A stretch of DNA of 64,000 nt from Anoxybacillus tepidamans PS2 (GCF_000620165.1 NZ_JHVN01000004.1:1-64000); one strand, 5' to 3'; positions 27,245 to 37,305 are shown, counted from the stretch's first letter. A program made the numbers and translations. Notes: generated by a model not told the origin, from the letters alone.

Positions 27245-27902
27245 GTTTGTGCAATTTTTTAACCAAGTTGCTCCTGAAAACGTCTCAATGTCTGTAAAGC
27301 TATTACTATTATTAACGGTATTATCGATTGCTCCAGGCATTTTGATCATGATGACTTGTTTTACCCGTATTGTAATTGTACTGTCTTTTGTCCGTACGTC
27401 GCTTGGCACTCAACAAATGCCGCCAAACCAAGTTCTTATTGGTTTAGCTTTATTTTTAACATTTTTTATTATGGCACCGACATTTAAGCAGGTAAACGAT
27501 CAGGCACTTCAGCCGCTGTTTTCTCAAAAGATCAATTTGGAACAAGCATATGAACGAGCTTCGGTACCGATTAAGGAGTTTATGAGTGAACATACGCGAC
27601 AAAAAGATTTGGCGCTATTTTTGACCTATAGCGGCGCTAACAAGCCAAAAAATCTTCAAGACATTCCGTTAACAACGCTTGTTCCTGCGTTTGCTATTAG
27701 CGAACTTAAAACCGCGTTTCAAATGGGATTTATGATTTTTATTCCGTTTTTAGTGATTGATATGGTTGTAGCGAGCATTTTAATGTCGATGGGAATGATG
27801 ATGCTCCCGCCGGTAATGGTTTCGCTGCCGTTCAAAATTTTGCTATTTGTTCTTGTAGATGGCTGGTATTTAGTCGTAAAGTCATTGCTAGAAAGTTTTT
27901 AG
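27237..27902 (+). CDS. fliP: Flagellar export gate protein FliP
   Basis: FliP forms the core of the type III export gate with FliQ and FliR. The 221-residue protein starts at the ATG at 27237, overlapping the fliO stop. It contains the family motif PGILIMMTCFTRIVIVLSFV, LGTQQMPPNQVLIGLALFLT, and PAFAISELKTAFQMGFMIFI. It has four membrane helices. Length is identical to B. subtilis FliP. Confidence 0.96.
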   Translation: MNEFVQFFNQVAPENVSMSVKLLLLLTVLSIAPGILIMMTCFTRIVIVLSFVRTSLGTQQMPPNQVLIGLALFLTFFIMAPTFKQVNDQALQPLFSQKINLEQAYERASVPIKEFMSEHTRQKDLALFLTYSGANKPKNLQDIPLTTLVPAFAISELKTAFQMGFMIFIPFLVIDMVVASILMSMGMMMLPPVMVSLPFKILLFVLVDGWYLVVKSLLESF

Positions 27903-27921
27903 ATAAAGTAGGTGAACGGAC

Positions 27922-28191
27922 GTGAATGCAAATGTTGTCATTCAGCTTGCTGAACGGGGAGTATATACGATTTTAATTATTTGCGGCCCGCTTTTATTAC
28001 TAGCGCTCGCAGTCGGTCTTTTAATCAGCATTTTTCAAGCAACGACGCAAATTCAAGAGCAAACCCTTGCATTTGTACCGAAAATTGTCGCAGTGCTTAT
28101 CGGCCTCATTTTTTTCGGCCCATGGATGCTCTCGAGGATGGTTTCGTACACATATGAGATTTTTAATAATTTAACAAAATTTGTAGGCTGA
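27922..28191 (+). CDS. fliQ: Flagellar export gate protein FliQ
   Basis: FliQ is an 89-residue two-helix subunit of the export gate. The helices lie at about 15-40 and 50-75 (PLLLLALAVGLLISIFQATT, FVPKIVAVLIGLIFFGPWML), joined by the conserved TQIQEQTL stretch. The start is GTG at 27922 after TAGGTGAACG. Position between fliP and fliR is universal. Confidence 0.95.
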   Translation: MNANVVIQLAERGVYTILIICGPLLLLALAVGLLISIFQATTQIQEQTLAFVPKIVAVLIGLIFFGPWMLSRMVSYTYEIFNNLTKFVG

Positions 28192-28195
28192 TCTT

Positions 28196-28969
28196 ATGGA
28201 GTTATTCGTTTCCTATTTTCCAGTATTTTTATTAATATTCGCTCGGGTTGCGTCTTTTTTCGTCACATTGCCGTTGTTTTCTTATCGAACGATCCCTAAT
28301 ACGTATAAAATCGGACTGTCATTTTTTGTGAGTTGGCTCATGTTTCTCGGAATGAAAAAAGGACCCGTTGCACTAGATGAAGCTTATATATTGCTTGTTT
28401 TGAAAGAGGTTTTAGTCGGCCTTTGTATCGGTTTATTAGCGTATATTGTTATGGCTGCCATCCAAATTGTTGGCGGATTGATCGATTTCCAAATGGGTTT
28501 TGCGATCGCTAATGTTATCGATCCGCAAACAGGAGCACAAAGTCCGCTCGCAGGGCAATATTTGTATACGTTTGCGTTATTGCTGCTATTAGTATTAAAC
28601 GGTCACCATATTTTACTAGATGGGATCTTTTATAGTTACCAGCTGATTCCTCTAAACCATGCTTTTTCGTTCGCGCACGGAAATATAGTGCAATATGTTG
28701 CTAAAACGTTCAGTGAAATGTTCGTCATCGCTTTTCAAATGTCTGCTCCGATTGTTGGGTGCTTGTTTTTGGTGGACATTGCGCTAGGAATTGTGGCGAG
28801 AACTGTACCACAACTGAATATTTTCGTCGTTGGATTACCTGTCAAAATCGTCGTTGCCCTTCTCTTGTTAATACTGATGATGGCGACGCTGTTTGTGGCT
28901 GCCCAACATTTGTTTGAAACGATGTTTATTTCAATGCGCGATTTGATGAATCTATTAGGGGGCAGGTAA
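28196..28969 (+). CDS. fliR: Flagellar export gate protein FliR
   Basis: FliR completes the FliPQR gate. The 257-residue membrane protein has about six hydrophobic helices. The region VGGLIDFQMGFAIANVIDPQ, followed by TGAQSPLAG, is typical of the family. The stop is immediately followed by the flhB ATG (no spacer), which suggests coupled translation; in some clostridia the two are fused. Confidence 0.95.
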   Translation: MELFVSYFPVFLLIFARVASFFVTLPLFSYRTIPNTYKIGLSFFVSWLMFLGMKKGPVALDEAYILLVLKEVLVGLCIGLLAYIVMAAIQIVGGLIDFQMGFAIANVIDPQTGAQSPLAGQYLYTFALLLLLVLNGHHILLDGIFYSYQLIPLNHAFSFAHGNIVQYVAKTFSEMFVIAFQMSAPIVGCLFLVDIALGIVARTVPQLNIFVVGLPVKIVVALLLLILMMATLFVAAQHLFETMFISMRDLMNLLGGR

Positions 28970-30052
28970 ATGGACGCGCTACATTTCGATTTGCAATTTT
29001 TTGCAGAGGAAAAAACGGAAAAAGCAACGCCGCGAAAACGGCAAGAAGTGCGCGAAAAAGGGCAAGTTGCAAAAAGTGCTGATTTGAATACAGCCATTGT
29101 GCTTTTGCTCGTATTTATTGTTCTTCTATTTTCGGGGCGTTTATATAAAGAAGCTTTTTCACGGCTTTTGCGCAAATCGTTTGAGCAATATATGCTAACA
29201 GACGTGACCATCAACTCCGTTCACACGCTTTTTGTCACTATCCTCGAGGAGTTGGCCTGGGTGGTCGCTCCGATTTTTATAGCGGGGCTTGCAGGCGCGT
29301 TTTTAGCGAACTTTTTGCAAGTAGGTTTTTTGTTTACGACAGAGCCGCTTCAAATGAAATTGAGCAAACTTGATCCGATCCAAGGATTTAAGCGGATTGT
29401 GTCGCTCAGGTCTATCGTCGAGCTGTTAAAGTCTATTTTAAAAATAGCCATTGTTGGTTTTGTAACATTTTTAGTTTTATGGACAAAACTCGATGACATT
29501 TTGTCGTTAACGACAAAATCGATAGGTACAACCTTAAGCTCATTATCTAGCTTAGCTGTGCAGATGGGATTATATGCATCGGCTGCCCTGCTGTTTTTAG
29601 CATTTTTAGATTATTTGTATCAGCGATTTGATTTTGAAAAAAATATTCGCATGTCGAAACAAGAAATCAAAGAGGAATTTAAGAAGACAGAAGGGGATCC
29701 ATTAATAAAATCAAAAATTAAGCAAAAACAACGGGAAATGGCGATGAAAAGAATGATGCAGGAAGTGCCGAAAGCGGATGTAGTGATTACCAATCCAACA
29801 CATTACGCCATCGCCTTAAAATATGACGATCAGGAAATGGAAGCGCCCATTGTAGTTGCCAAAGGCGTTGATTACATTGCTTTGAAAATTAAACAGCTAG
29901 CAAAGGAACATAATGTTGTAACAGTCGAAAATCGGCCGCTTGCCCGGGCATTGTACAGCCAAGCAGAAATCGGGGATGCGATTCCGGAGCAATTTTTTAA
30001 AGCTGTAGCGGAAATTTTAGCCTATGTGTACCGTTTGAAACGGAAAATTTAG
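28970..30052 (+). CDS. flhB: Flagellar export switch protein FlhB
   Basis: FlhB controls substrate class in export and cleaves itself. The 360-residue protein has a charged N-terminus (EEKTEKATPRKRQEVREKGQ), four membrane helices (about 42-58, 88-120, 152-172, 196-216) and a cytoplasmic domain with the NPTH motif, cleavage between N275 and P276. YlqH, encoded at 2800-3078, mirrors the fragment after this site. A 22-bp palindrome lies inside the gene (29498-29519). Confidence 0.96.
   Translation: MDALHFDLQFFAEEKTEKATPRKRQEVREKGQVAKSADLNTAIVLLLVFIVLLFSGRLYKEAFSRLLRKSFEQYMLTDVTINSVHTLFVTILEELAWVVAPIFIAGLAGAFLANFLQVGFLFTTEPLQMKLSKLDPIQGFKRIVSLRSIVELLKSILKIAIVGFVTFLVLWTKLDDILSLTTKSIGTTLSSLSSLAVQMGLYASAALLFLAFLDYLYQRFDFEKNIRMSKQEIKEEFKKTEGDPLIKSKIKQKQREMAMKRMMQEVPKADVVITNPTHYAIALKYDDQEMEAPIVVAKGVDYIALKIKQLAKEHNVVTVENRPLARALYSQAEIGDAIPEQFFKAVAEILAYVYRLKRKI
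29498..29519. repeat. 22-bp perfect palindrome within flhB
   Basis: ATTTTGTCGTT AACGACAAAAT (29498-29519, written here as two halves) is a perfect palindrome without a loop. It lies in the coding frame for ILSLTTKS. The TTTTGTC/GACAAAA arms resemble the hairpin in the IS end at 284-316. No known operator is recognised. Confidence 0.7.
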
Positions 30053-30080
30053 CGAGATGTTTTAGTTCAAGGAGCGAAAG

Positions 30081-32123
30081 ATGATGCCAGCAAGAGATTT
30101 ATCTGTGTTATTGATGGTTGTGCTCATTGTGGCGATGTTAATTATTCCACTCCCAACGTGGCTTTTAAGCATTCTCATTATTGTGAATATTTCTCTTGCG
30201 CTATTGGTTCTCCTTACTTCGATGAATATGCGCGAGCCACTCGAATTTTCGATTTTTCCCTCCTTGCTGTTACTACTTACTCTTTTTCGCCTAGGATTGA
30301 ACGTTTCAACAACCCGTTCAATTTTAAGCAGAGGGGAAGCCGGAGGTGTTGTTGAAACGTTTGGCACATTCGTCGTTGGGGGAAATGTCGTTGTCGGCTT
30401 TGTTGTGTTTTTAATTCTTATTATTATTCAGTTTGTCGTCATCACAAAAGGAGCGGAGCGTGTTTCGGAAGTCGCGGCGCGCTTTACGCTTGATGCGATG
30501 CCAGGCAAGCAAATGAGCATCGATGCAGATTTAAATGCTGGGATGATCTCTGAGCAAGAAGCGCGCAAACGTCGTGAAAAAGTAGCGCAGGAAGCCGATT
30601 TTTATGGGGCGATGGACGGGGCAAGCAAATTCGTAAAAGGAGATGCGATTGCCGGCATTATTATCGTCATTATTAATATGTTATTCGGAATGGTTATCGG
30701 AGTCATGCAGCAAGGGCTTGATGTATCCCAGGCGGCACAACGGTATACGCTATTAACGGTGGGGGACGGCATTGTTAGCCAAATTCCGGCTTTGCTTATT
30801 TCCACCGCGACAGGAATTGTTGTTACACGGGCGGCATCGGACAGCAATTTAGGCGGAGATGTGATGAAGCAGCTATTCGCTTTTCCAAAAATGCTGTATG
30901 TAACTGCCGGAACTATTTTTCTGCTAGGGTTATTTACACCAATTAACGACGTGTTGACCATTCCTATTGCTGGACTGCTGGCGTTTGGGGGATATCGTTT
31001 CTCCACCAAATCAGCGGAAGAAAAAGAGGCATCGCTGGAAGAGCAGAACGAAGAAATCGAAATGAACCAAATGAAAAGTCCGGAAAGTGTCGTCAATTTA
31101 CTAAGTGTCGATCCGATCGAATTCGAATTTGGTTATGCTCTCATTCCGCTAGCCGATACAAATCAAGGCGGAGATTTGCTTGATCGGATTGTGATGATCC
31201 GTCGTCAGCTTGCACTAGAACTCGGACTTGTGATCCCCGTGGTGCGAATTCGTGACAACATTCAATTGCAGCCGAATGAATATCGCTTAAAGGTGAAAGG
31301 TGATGAAGTAGCGAGAGGAGAGCTGCTGCTCGATCACTATTTAGCGATGAGTCCCGGTGTTGAGGATGATTCAATTGAAGGAATCGCTACGGTTGAACCT
31401 GCGTTTGGTTTACCGGCAAAATGGATTTCCGAAGAGATGAAAGAGCAGGCGGAAATGTTTGGCTATACGGTTGTTGATCCACCTTCTGTTGTTTCAACGC
31501 ATATTACGGAGGTACTGAAGGCGCACGCCCATGAATTGTTAGGGCGCCAAGAAACAAAACAGCTCATCGATCATTTAAAAGAGTCTTATCCGATCTTAGT
31601 TGAAGAAGTAACGCCAAATCCGCTTTCTGTCGGAGATGTTCAGAAAGTGTTGGCTAAGCTATTAAAGGAAAAAGTATCGATTCGCAATTTACCTGTGATT
31701 TTTGAGACATTGGCGGATTTTGGACGGATGACGAACGATGCAGATTTATTGGCAGAGTATGTGCGTCAGGCGTTAGCACGGCAAATTACGAGTCAATACG
31801 TCGTTCCTGGGGAGCCGTTAAGGGTCATCACTATGTCAGGAAAAGTGGAAAAAGCGATTGCTGAAGGGGTGCAGCAAACAGAGCATGGGAACTTCTTATC
31901 GCTTGATCCAACCTTATCACAGGCCATTATTGAGGCGACAGCGGCGCAAATTGAGCAGCAGTCTTTCGTAAACCAGACGCCGATTTTGCTCTGTTCGCCG
32001 GCGGTTCGAATGTATGTCCGTCAGCTAACAGAGCGATATTTTCCGAACATCCCTGTGCTATCTTATAATGAATTAGAGGCAAACGTGGAGGTTCAAAGTG
32101 TTGGGGTGGTGGATATTGCATGA
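30081..32123 (+). CDS. flhA: Flagellar export apparatus protein FlhA
   Basis: FlhA is the largest export gate protein and docks substrates and chaperones. The 680-residue protein has about eight membrane helices in its first 320 residues. The FHIPEP signature region spans FRLGLNVSTTRSILS, then RFTLDAMPGKQMSIDADLNA, and the cytoplasmic domain fills the second half. Two adjacent ATGs (30081, 30084) follow AAGGAGCGAAAG. The stop overlaps the flhF start (ATGA). Confidence 0.96.
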   Translation: MMPARDLSVLLMVVLIVAMLIIPLPTWLLSILIIVNISLALLVLLTSMNMREPLEFSIFPSLLLLLTLFRLGLNVSTTRSILSRGEAGGVVETFGTFVVGGNVVVGFVVFLILIIIQFVVITKGAERVSEVAARFTLDAMPGKQMSIDADLNAGMISEQEARKRREKVAQEADFYGAMDGASKFVKGDAIAGIIIVIINMLFGMVIGVMQQGLDVSQAAQRYTLLTVGDGIVSQIPALLISTATGIVVTRAASDSNLGGDVMKQLFAFPKMLYVTAGTIFLLGLFTPINDVLTIPIAGLLAFGGYRFSTKSAEEKEASLEEQNEEIEMNQMKSPESVVNLLSVDPIEFEFGYALIPLADTNQGGDLLDRIVMIRRQLALELGLVIPVVRIRDNIQLQPNEYRLKVKGDEVARGELLLDHYLAMSPGVEDDSIEGIATVEPAFGLPAKWISEEMKEQAEMFGYTVVDPPSVVSTHITEVLKAHAHELLGRQETKQLIDHLKESYPILVEEVTPNPLSVGDVQKVLAKLLKEKVSIRNLPVIFETLADFGRMTNDADLLAEYVRQALARQITSQYVVPGEPLRVITMSGKVEKAIAEGVQQTEHGNFLSLDPTLSQAIIEATAAQIEQQSFVNQTPILLCSPAVRMYVRQLTERYFPNIPVLSYNELEANVEVQSVGVVDIA

Positions 32124-33262
32124 AGGTAAAAAAATTTGTGGCTCCCTCGATGCCGGAAGCAATGAAAATGATTCGGGCGGAGTTGGGGCAGGACGCGGTC
32201 ATCTTGAATTCTAAAGTAGTTCATAGAGGCGGTTTTCTTGGGTTATTCACAAAGAAGAATATTGAAGTAATCGCAGCGGTCGACCCAAAGCCAGCTCGGC
32301 CAGCCGCTAACGATAAAAAAGTGCGACAGATCAATACAAATGTGGAAACTCCTAAAAGACCTGACGTTTCAAAAACGGTTGAAGATGGGGCATTGTTGAA
32401 TGAGCTAAATGAGTTGAAAACGATGCTGAAACAACTATCTACAAATGTAGCGGTCAATTTTACATCGTACCCCCAGCCATTAAATGAGATTAATGAGCTG
32501 TTAGCTGAACAAGAACTTTTAAGTGCACTGCGGCAAGAAGTGATGGCGGAAATAGTTGAAAAATGGTATTTGCATCGTGAAACCGCTACAAAACAACAAG
32601 CAATGATGTGGGTGAAAGAAATATTGCTCAAAAAAATAGAGCAATTGCCGTTTGGTGGACTTTCTTTTCAAAAGAAATATGTAAATGTCGTAGGTCCTAC
32701 TGGCGTTGGAAAAACAACGACGTTGGCGAAAATGGCGGCCGATTGTGTGCTCAAACATCACAAGAAAGTAGCCTTTATTACGACGGATACGTATCGAATC
32801 GCTGCGATCGATCAATTAAAAACGTATGCAAAAATTCTTGATGTGCCGCTTGAAGTATGCTACAACATGCATGATTTTCAAGAAGCGAAAAAAAAATTTT
32901 CCGCCTATGACGTTGTATTCATTGATACGGCAGGTCGCAATTTTTTAAACCGGCAATATGTACAAGATTTGCGAGAAGTGATTGAGTTTGATGAAGAGAT
33001 GGAAACATTTCTTGTGCTGGCTTTGACAGCGAAATGGGTTGATATGAAAGCAATTTATGAACAATTTTCGTTGATTCGAATCGATCGCTTCATTTTTACA
33101 AAATTGGACGAAACGAGTCAGTACGGTGCGATGCTGAATTTAATAACTAATTGTCAAATTGGTGCCGCTTACTTGACGAATGGGCAAAATGTTCCGGACG
33201 ACATTATCGAAGCATCGCCTGAACAAATTGTAAATACATTGCTTGGGGTCGATTTAACATGA
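32120..33262 (+). CDS. flhF: Flagellar placement GTPase FlhF
   Basis: FlhF is an SRP-type GTPase that positions new basal bodies. The 380-residue protein has a basic N-domain and the NG domain with P-loop GPTGVGKTT (192-200), TTDTYRIAAIDQLKTY, DTAGRN and FTKLDET. The gene overlaps flhA at its start and flhG at its end by four bases each, forming a coupled unit. Confidence 0.95.
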   Translation: MKVKKFVAPSMPEAMKMIRAELGQDAVILNSKVVHRGGFLGLFTKKNIEVIAAVDPKPARPAANDKKVRQINTNVETPKRPDVSKTVEDGALLNELNELKTMLKQLSTNVAVNFTSYPQPLNEINELLAEQELLSALRQEVMAEIVEKWYLHRETATKQQAMMWVKEILLKKIEQLPFGGLSFQKKYVNVVGPTGVGKTTTLAKMAADCVLKHHKKVAFITTDTYRIAAIDQLKTYAKILDVPLEVCYNMHDFQEAKKKFSAYDVVFIDTAGRNFLNRQYVQDLREVIEFDEEMETFLVLALTAKWVDMKAIYEQFSLIRIDRFIFTKLDETSQYGAMLNLITNCQIGAAYLTNGQNVPDDIIEASPEQIVNTLLGVDLT

Positions 33263-34128
33263 GAGATCAGGCAGAAAGCTTACGTCTACAGTTGAGCCGT
33301 CTGAATAAAAAAGCACTAACGAAGGCGATCGCTATCATTAGCGGAAAGGGCGGTGTCGGAAAATCAAATTTTTCACTAAATTTTGCTCTTACATTATCAA
33401 AACGCGGTTTTCACGTATTGCTGTTTGATATGGATATTGGCATGGGCAATATAGATATTTTGCTCGGCCAGTCTTCCCATACGACGATCGTGGATTTGTT
33501 CGAGCGGCGCATTTCGATTCAAGAATTAATTAAAAAAGGGCCAAGTAATTTATCATTTATTGCCGGGGGAACGGGATTAACGAAAATTTTTACGATGGAC
33601 CAGGAAAAAGTAGATTATTTTCTAACACAGCTTCAGTCCGTTTCCGAGCAATATGACTACCTTATTTTCGATATGGGGGCAGGCATTTCGGAAGATCGGT
33701 TGCACCTGTTGATGGCTGTCCATGAAGTTTTTGTGATTACGACGCCTGAGCCGACATCCATTACCGATGCGTATGCAGCTATGAAATACATTCATTTAAG
33801 AAAAAAAGACATACCATTTTATTTAATTGTGAATCGGGCCCAAACGAACCAAGAAGGCTATGAAACACTGCGGCGATTAAAAAATGTAATGAGACAATTT
33901 CTCGGAAAAGAAGTAATGAAATTAGGAGTATTACCGGAAGATCGCGCTGTTTCAAAAGCAGTAGCCAGACAAACTCCATTTTTATTGTTTGATTCTACCA
34001 CAAAAATTAGCCGTGCGATGATAGAACTTACGGACCGCTATTTAGCGGATCGGACGGTTGGCGATTTGAATGTTTCCCGCCCGACCAGCTTTTTTGCTAG
34101 ACTTCGACAACTTCTTTTAGAAAGGTAG
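33259..34128 (+). CDS. flhG: Flagellar number/placement ATPase FlhG (YlxH)
   Basis: FlhG is a MinD/ParA-type ATPase that stimulates FlhF and sets flagellar pattern. The 289-residue protein has a short N-terminal DQAESLRL activator helix, the deviant Walker A GKGGVGKS (29-36), DMDIGMGNIDILLG and DMGAGIS. A C-terminal basic amphipathic segment (FFARLRQLLLER) probably touches the membrane. Confidence 0.94.
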   Translation: MRDQAESLRLQLSRLNKKALTKAIAIISGKGGVGKSNFSLNFALTLSKRGFHVLLFDMDIGMGNIDILLGQSSHTTIVDLFERRISIQELIKKGPSNLSFIAGGTGLTKIFTMDQEKVDYFLTQLQSVSEQYDYLIFDMGAGISEDRLHLLMAVHEVFVITTPEPTSITDAYAAMKYIHLRKKDIPFYLIVNRAQTNQEGYETLRRLKNVMRQFLGKEVMKLGVLPEDRAVSKAVARQTPFLLFDSTTKISRAMIELTDRYLADRTVGDLNVSRPTSFFARLRQLLLER

Positions 34129-34136
34129 GGGGGGCT

Positions 34137-35222
34137 GTGAATAAAATTAAAGTATTAGTTGTGGATGACTCTGCCTTTATGAGGAGGCTCATTACCGATT
34201 TTTTATCGGAACATCCGCAAATAGAGGTAATTGGGACAGCAAGAAACGGTAAAGATGCACTCGAAAAAATACCATCGCTGCAGCCAGATGTCATAACAAT
34301 GGATGTCGAAATGCCAATGATGAACGGACTTGAGGCATTAAAACAGATTATGGAGCGTTCTCCTCTTCCTGTTGTCATGTTGTCGAGCACGACGAAAGAA
34401 GGAGCAGAAAACACGATTTTGGCAATGCAGTATGGCGCTGTTGACTTTGTCGCCAAACCGTCAGGAAATATTTCGCTTGATCTTTACAAAGTGAAAGAAG
34501 AACTTGTTGACAAAGTCATGCTTGCAAGCCGCGCCAATTTACGTTTGATAAATAAAAGGGCGACAAATCAAACAACCGCTAGTTCTCAAAAAATATCATA
34601 TAGTAAAATAGAAGTACAACCATCGGAAAAAGGTCACGAAAAGAAAATTATTTGTATCGGTACATCGACCGGGGGACCGAGAGCACTGCAGCAAGTGTTG
34701 ACGCAATTACCGAAGCAAATTCCGGCGCCGATTGTTATTGTGCAGCATATGCCAAAAGGATTCACAAAGTCGCTGGCTCAACGTCTTGATTCACTTTGCG
34801 ACATTTCGGTAAGAGAAGTAGAACATCTAGAGGAGTTAAAGCAAGGAGTAGCGTATATTGCGCCAGGCGGTGCGCATTTTACCGTTGCATCATCGGGCCA
34901 ATCGCTTATTGCCCACCTTGATTATTCCCCGCCGCGAAACGGACATCGTCCTTCCGTGGATGTGTTATTTGAATCGGTGAGCGCATTAAGCGGTTACAGC
35001 AAAATCGCAGTTATTATGACCGGTATGGGATCCGATGGAACGAATGGATTAAAACGACTCAAAGAAGCAGGAGAGACAAAAGCGATTGCTGAATCAGAGG
35101 AGACAGCTGTTGTATTTGGGATGCCTAAATCGGCTATTGCGGCAAATTTGGTCGATGATGTCGTTCCTTTAGAGGGGATTGCCGAAACAATTATGAAATA
35201 TGCAGGCAGGCAAGGGGTGTAG
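34137..35222 (+). CDS. cheB: Chemotaxis methylesterase CheB
   Basis: CheB removes methyl groups from chemoreceptors. The 361-residue protein has a receiver domain (D10, D11, phosphoacceptor D56) joined by a linker to the esterase domain. The catalytic triad is visible as GTSTGGPRAL (Ser), QHMPKGFTKSLAQRL (His) and MTGMGSDGTNG (Asp). The start is GTG at 34137 after a run of G residues in GGTAGGGGGGGCT. Confidence 0.95.
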   Translation: MNKIKVLVVDDSAFMRRLITDFLSEHPQIEVIGTARNGKDALEKIPSLQPDVITMDVEMPMMNGLEALKQIMERSPLPVVMLSSTTKEGAENTILAMQYGAVDFVAKPSGNISLDLYKVKEELVDKVMLASRANLRLINKRATNQTTASSQKISYSKIEVQPSEKGHEKKIICIGTSTGGPRALQQVLTQLPKQIPAPIVIVQHMPKGFTKSLAQRLDSLCDISVREVEHLEELKQGVAYIAPGGAHFTVASSGQSLIAHLDYSPPRNGHRPSVDVLFESVSALSGYSKIAVIMTGMGSDGTNGLKRLKEAGETKAIAESEETAVVFGMPKSAIAANLVDDVVPLEGIAETIMKYAGRQGV

Positions 35223-35226
35223 AGCC

Positions 35227-37260
35227 ATGGATATGAATCAATATTTGGAGATTTTTATTGATGAAAGTAAGGAGCATTTGCAAACGATCAATGAGCAACT
35301 TTTAGAGTTGGAGAAAAATCCTAATGACCTTTCGATTGTTAATGAAATCTTTCGTTCCGCCCATACGCTGAAAGGAATGTCAGCGACAATGGGATTTGAA
35401 GATTTGGCTAACTTAACGCATCAAATGGAAAATGTTCTTGACGGGATTCGCAATCATAAGATTCAGGTGATTCCCGAATTATTAGACGTCGTTTTTGCCG
35501 CGGTTGACGATTTAGAGGCGATGGTCAATTCGATCGCTGAAGGTGGAGACGGAAAGCGGGACGTTCGCGAAGTGGTGCAACAACTTAAACAAATCGAGCA
35601 GGGGGAACTTCCTACTACACAAACAAAACAAGAAACGGCTCCAGCTGCTTCTGTTCTGACACAGACATATGGAGAATTTGAGTACAACATTCTTCAAGAG
35701 TCAAAGGAACAAGGGTTTAATGCCTATGAAATTCGCGTCAAGTTGCGGGCTGATTGTTTGTTAAAAGCGGCGCGGGTGTTTATGGTATTTGAAGTGTTGA
35801 ATGAAGCGGGGGAAGTTATTAAATCGAATCCGTCTGTAGAGCTACTAGAGGAAGAGCAGTTTGACCAAGAGTTTCTTGTCACCCTTGTGACGAAAGAGCC
35901 GGGAGAGCAATTACAGCAACGAATTAGTAAAGTTTCTGAAGTAGAAGAAGTGGTTGTTGCACCTATTGACATGGAACAATTAAAAATCGCTCAAGAACAG
36001 GCCGAACAGGCAGCCGTCTTGCAAGAAGAGGTAGCAGCGACAATAGTTGCCGAAAAGGAAGAACAAAAAGAAGAATCAAAAGAAAAGGAAGCCACACATA
36101 AGAATGCAACAACGAATAAAACGATTCGTGTAAATATCGAGCGTTTAGATATTTTAATGAATTTGTTTGAAGAGCTTGTGATTGACCGCGGACGACTAGA
36201 GCAAATTTCGCGTGAATTGAACCATCCAGAACTTCATGAAACAGTGGAAAGAATGTCACGCATCTCAAGCGACTTACAAAATATCATTTTAAATATGCGG
36301 ATGGTTCCGGTAGAAACTGTTTTCAACCGATTCCCGCGCATGGTGCGCCAGCTTGCGCGTGATTTAGGCAAAAAAATTAATTTGGAGATTATCGGGGCAG
36401 AAACCGAGCTCGATCGTACTGTGATTGACGAAATTGGTGATCCGCTCGTTCATTTGCTTCGCAACGCTATCGACCACGGTATTGAAATGCCAGAGGTACG
36501 CCGTGCGAAAGGAAAACCGGAGGAAGGAACTGTCAAGCTCAAAGCGTATCATAGCGGAAACCATGTCTTTATTGAAATTGAGGATGATGGTGCTGGCATT
36601 AATCGTGAGAAAGTATTGCAAAAGGCGATTAACAAAGGAATTATTTCTAAACAGAATGCGGCTAATCTAACAGATAAACAAGTCTATGAACTTATTTTTG
36701 CGTCGGGCTTTTCCACAGCTGATAAAATTTCTGACATTTCAGGCCGCGGGGTAGGACTTGACGTGGTAAAAAGCACTATTGAATCGCTGGGCGGATCGGT
36801 AACGATCGATTCTGAAGAGGGAATTGGATCGACCTTCTCGATTCAGTTGCCGTTAACGTTGTCTATTATTTCTGTTATGCTTGTGGAAATTCAAAATGAA
36901 AAATACGCAATTCCGCTCTCTTCTATTATAGAGACTGCAATTATCAGAAAAGAAGATATTTTGCACGCTCATCATCAGAAAGTCATCGATTTTCGCGGAA
37001 AAGTCGTGCCGCTCCTATTTTTAAAGGATGTATTTGAGATTCCTAGCGTTAAAGAGGAAGAAGACTTTTTCTCTATTGTGATTGTGCGCAAAGGAGAAAA
37101 AATGGCTGGACTTGTCGTCGACTCCTTTATTGGCCAACAAGAAGTCGTTTTAAAATCGCTTGGTAATTACTTAACATCTGTGTTTGCCATCTCTGGAGCT
37201 ACAATACTAGGGGACGGCCAAGTCGCCTTAATTGTCGACTGCAATGCATTGATTAAATAA
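35227..37260 (+). CDS. cheA: Chemotaxis histidine kinase CheA
   Basis: CheA phosphorylates CheY and CheB on receptor signal. The 677-residue protein starts MDMNQYLEIFIDESKEHL, as in B. subtilis. Domains in order are: P1 with phosphorylated H46 (FRSAHTLKGM), P2 (about 145-250), an acidic Glu/Lys-rich linker, P3 dimerisation (VNIERLDILMNLFEELV), P4 kinase with N box (HLLRNAIDHGIE), G1 (DDGAGIN) and G2 (GRGVGLDVVK), and the CheW-like P5. Confidence 0.97.
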   Translation: MDMNQYLEIFIDESKEHLQTINEQLLELEKNPNDLSIVNEIFRSAHTLKGMSATMGFEDLANLTHQMENVLDGIRNHKIQVIPELLDVVFAAVDDLEAMVNSIAEGGDGKRDVREVVQQLKQIEQGELPTTQTKQETAPAASVLTQTYGEFEYNILQESKEQGFNAYEIRVKLRADCLLKAARVFMVFEVLNEAGEVIKSNPSVELLEEEQFDQEFLVTLVTKEPGEQLQQRISKVSEVEEVVVAPIDMEQLKIAQEQAEQAAVLQEEVAATIVAEKEEQKEESKEKEATHKNATTNKTIRVNIERLDILMNLFEELVIDRGRLEQISRELNHPELHETVERMSRISSDLQNIILNMRMVPVETVFNRFPRMVRQLARDLGKKINLEIIGAETELDRTVIDEIGDPLVHLLRNAIDHGIEMPEVRRAKGKPEEGTVKLKAYHSGNHVFIEIEDDGAGINREKVLQKAINKGIISKQNAANLTDKQVYELIFASGFSTADKISDISGRGVGLDVVKSTIESLGGSVTIDSEEGIGSTFSIQLPLTLSIISVMLVEIQNEKYAIPLSSIIETAIIRKEDILHAHHQKVIDFRGKVVPLLFLKDVFEIPSVKEEEDFFSIVIVRKGEKMAGLVVDSFIGQQEVVLKSLGNYLTSVFAISGATILGDGQVALIVDCNALIK

Positions 37261-37305
37261 GATTCCATAAAGGAAAGCCTCATTGCTCGAGGAGGGAATG
37301 GAGAA

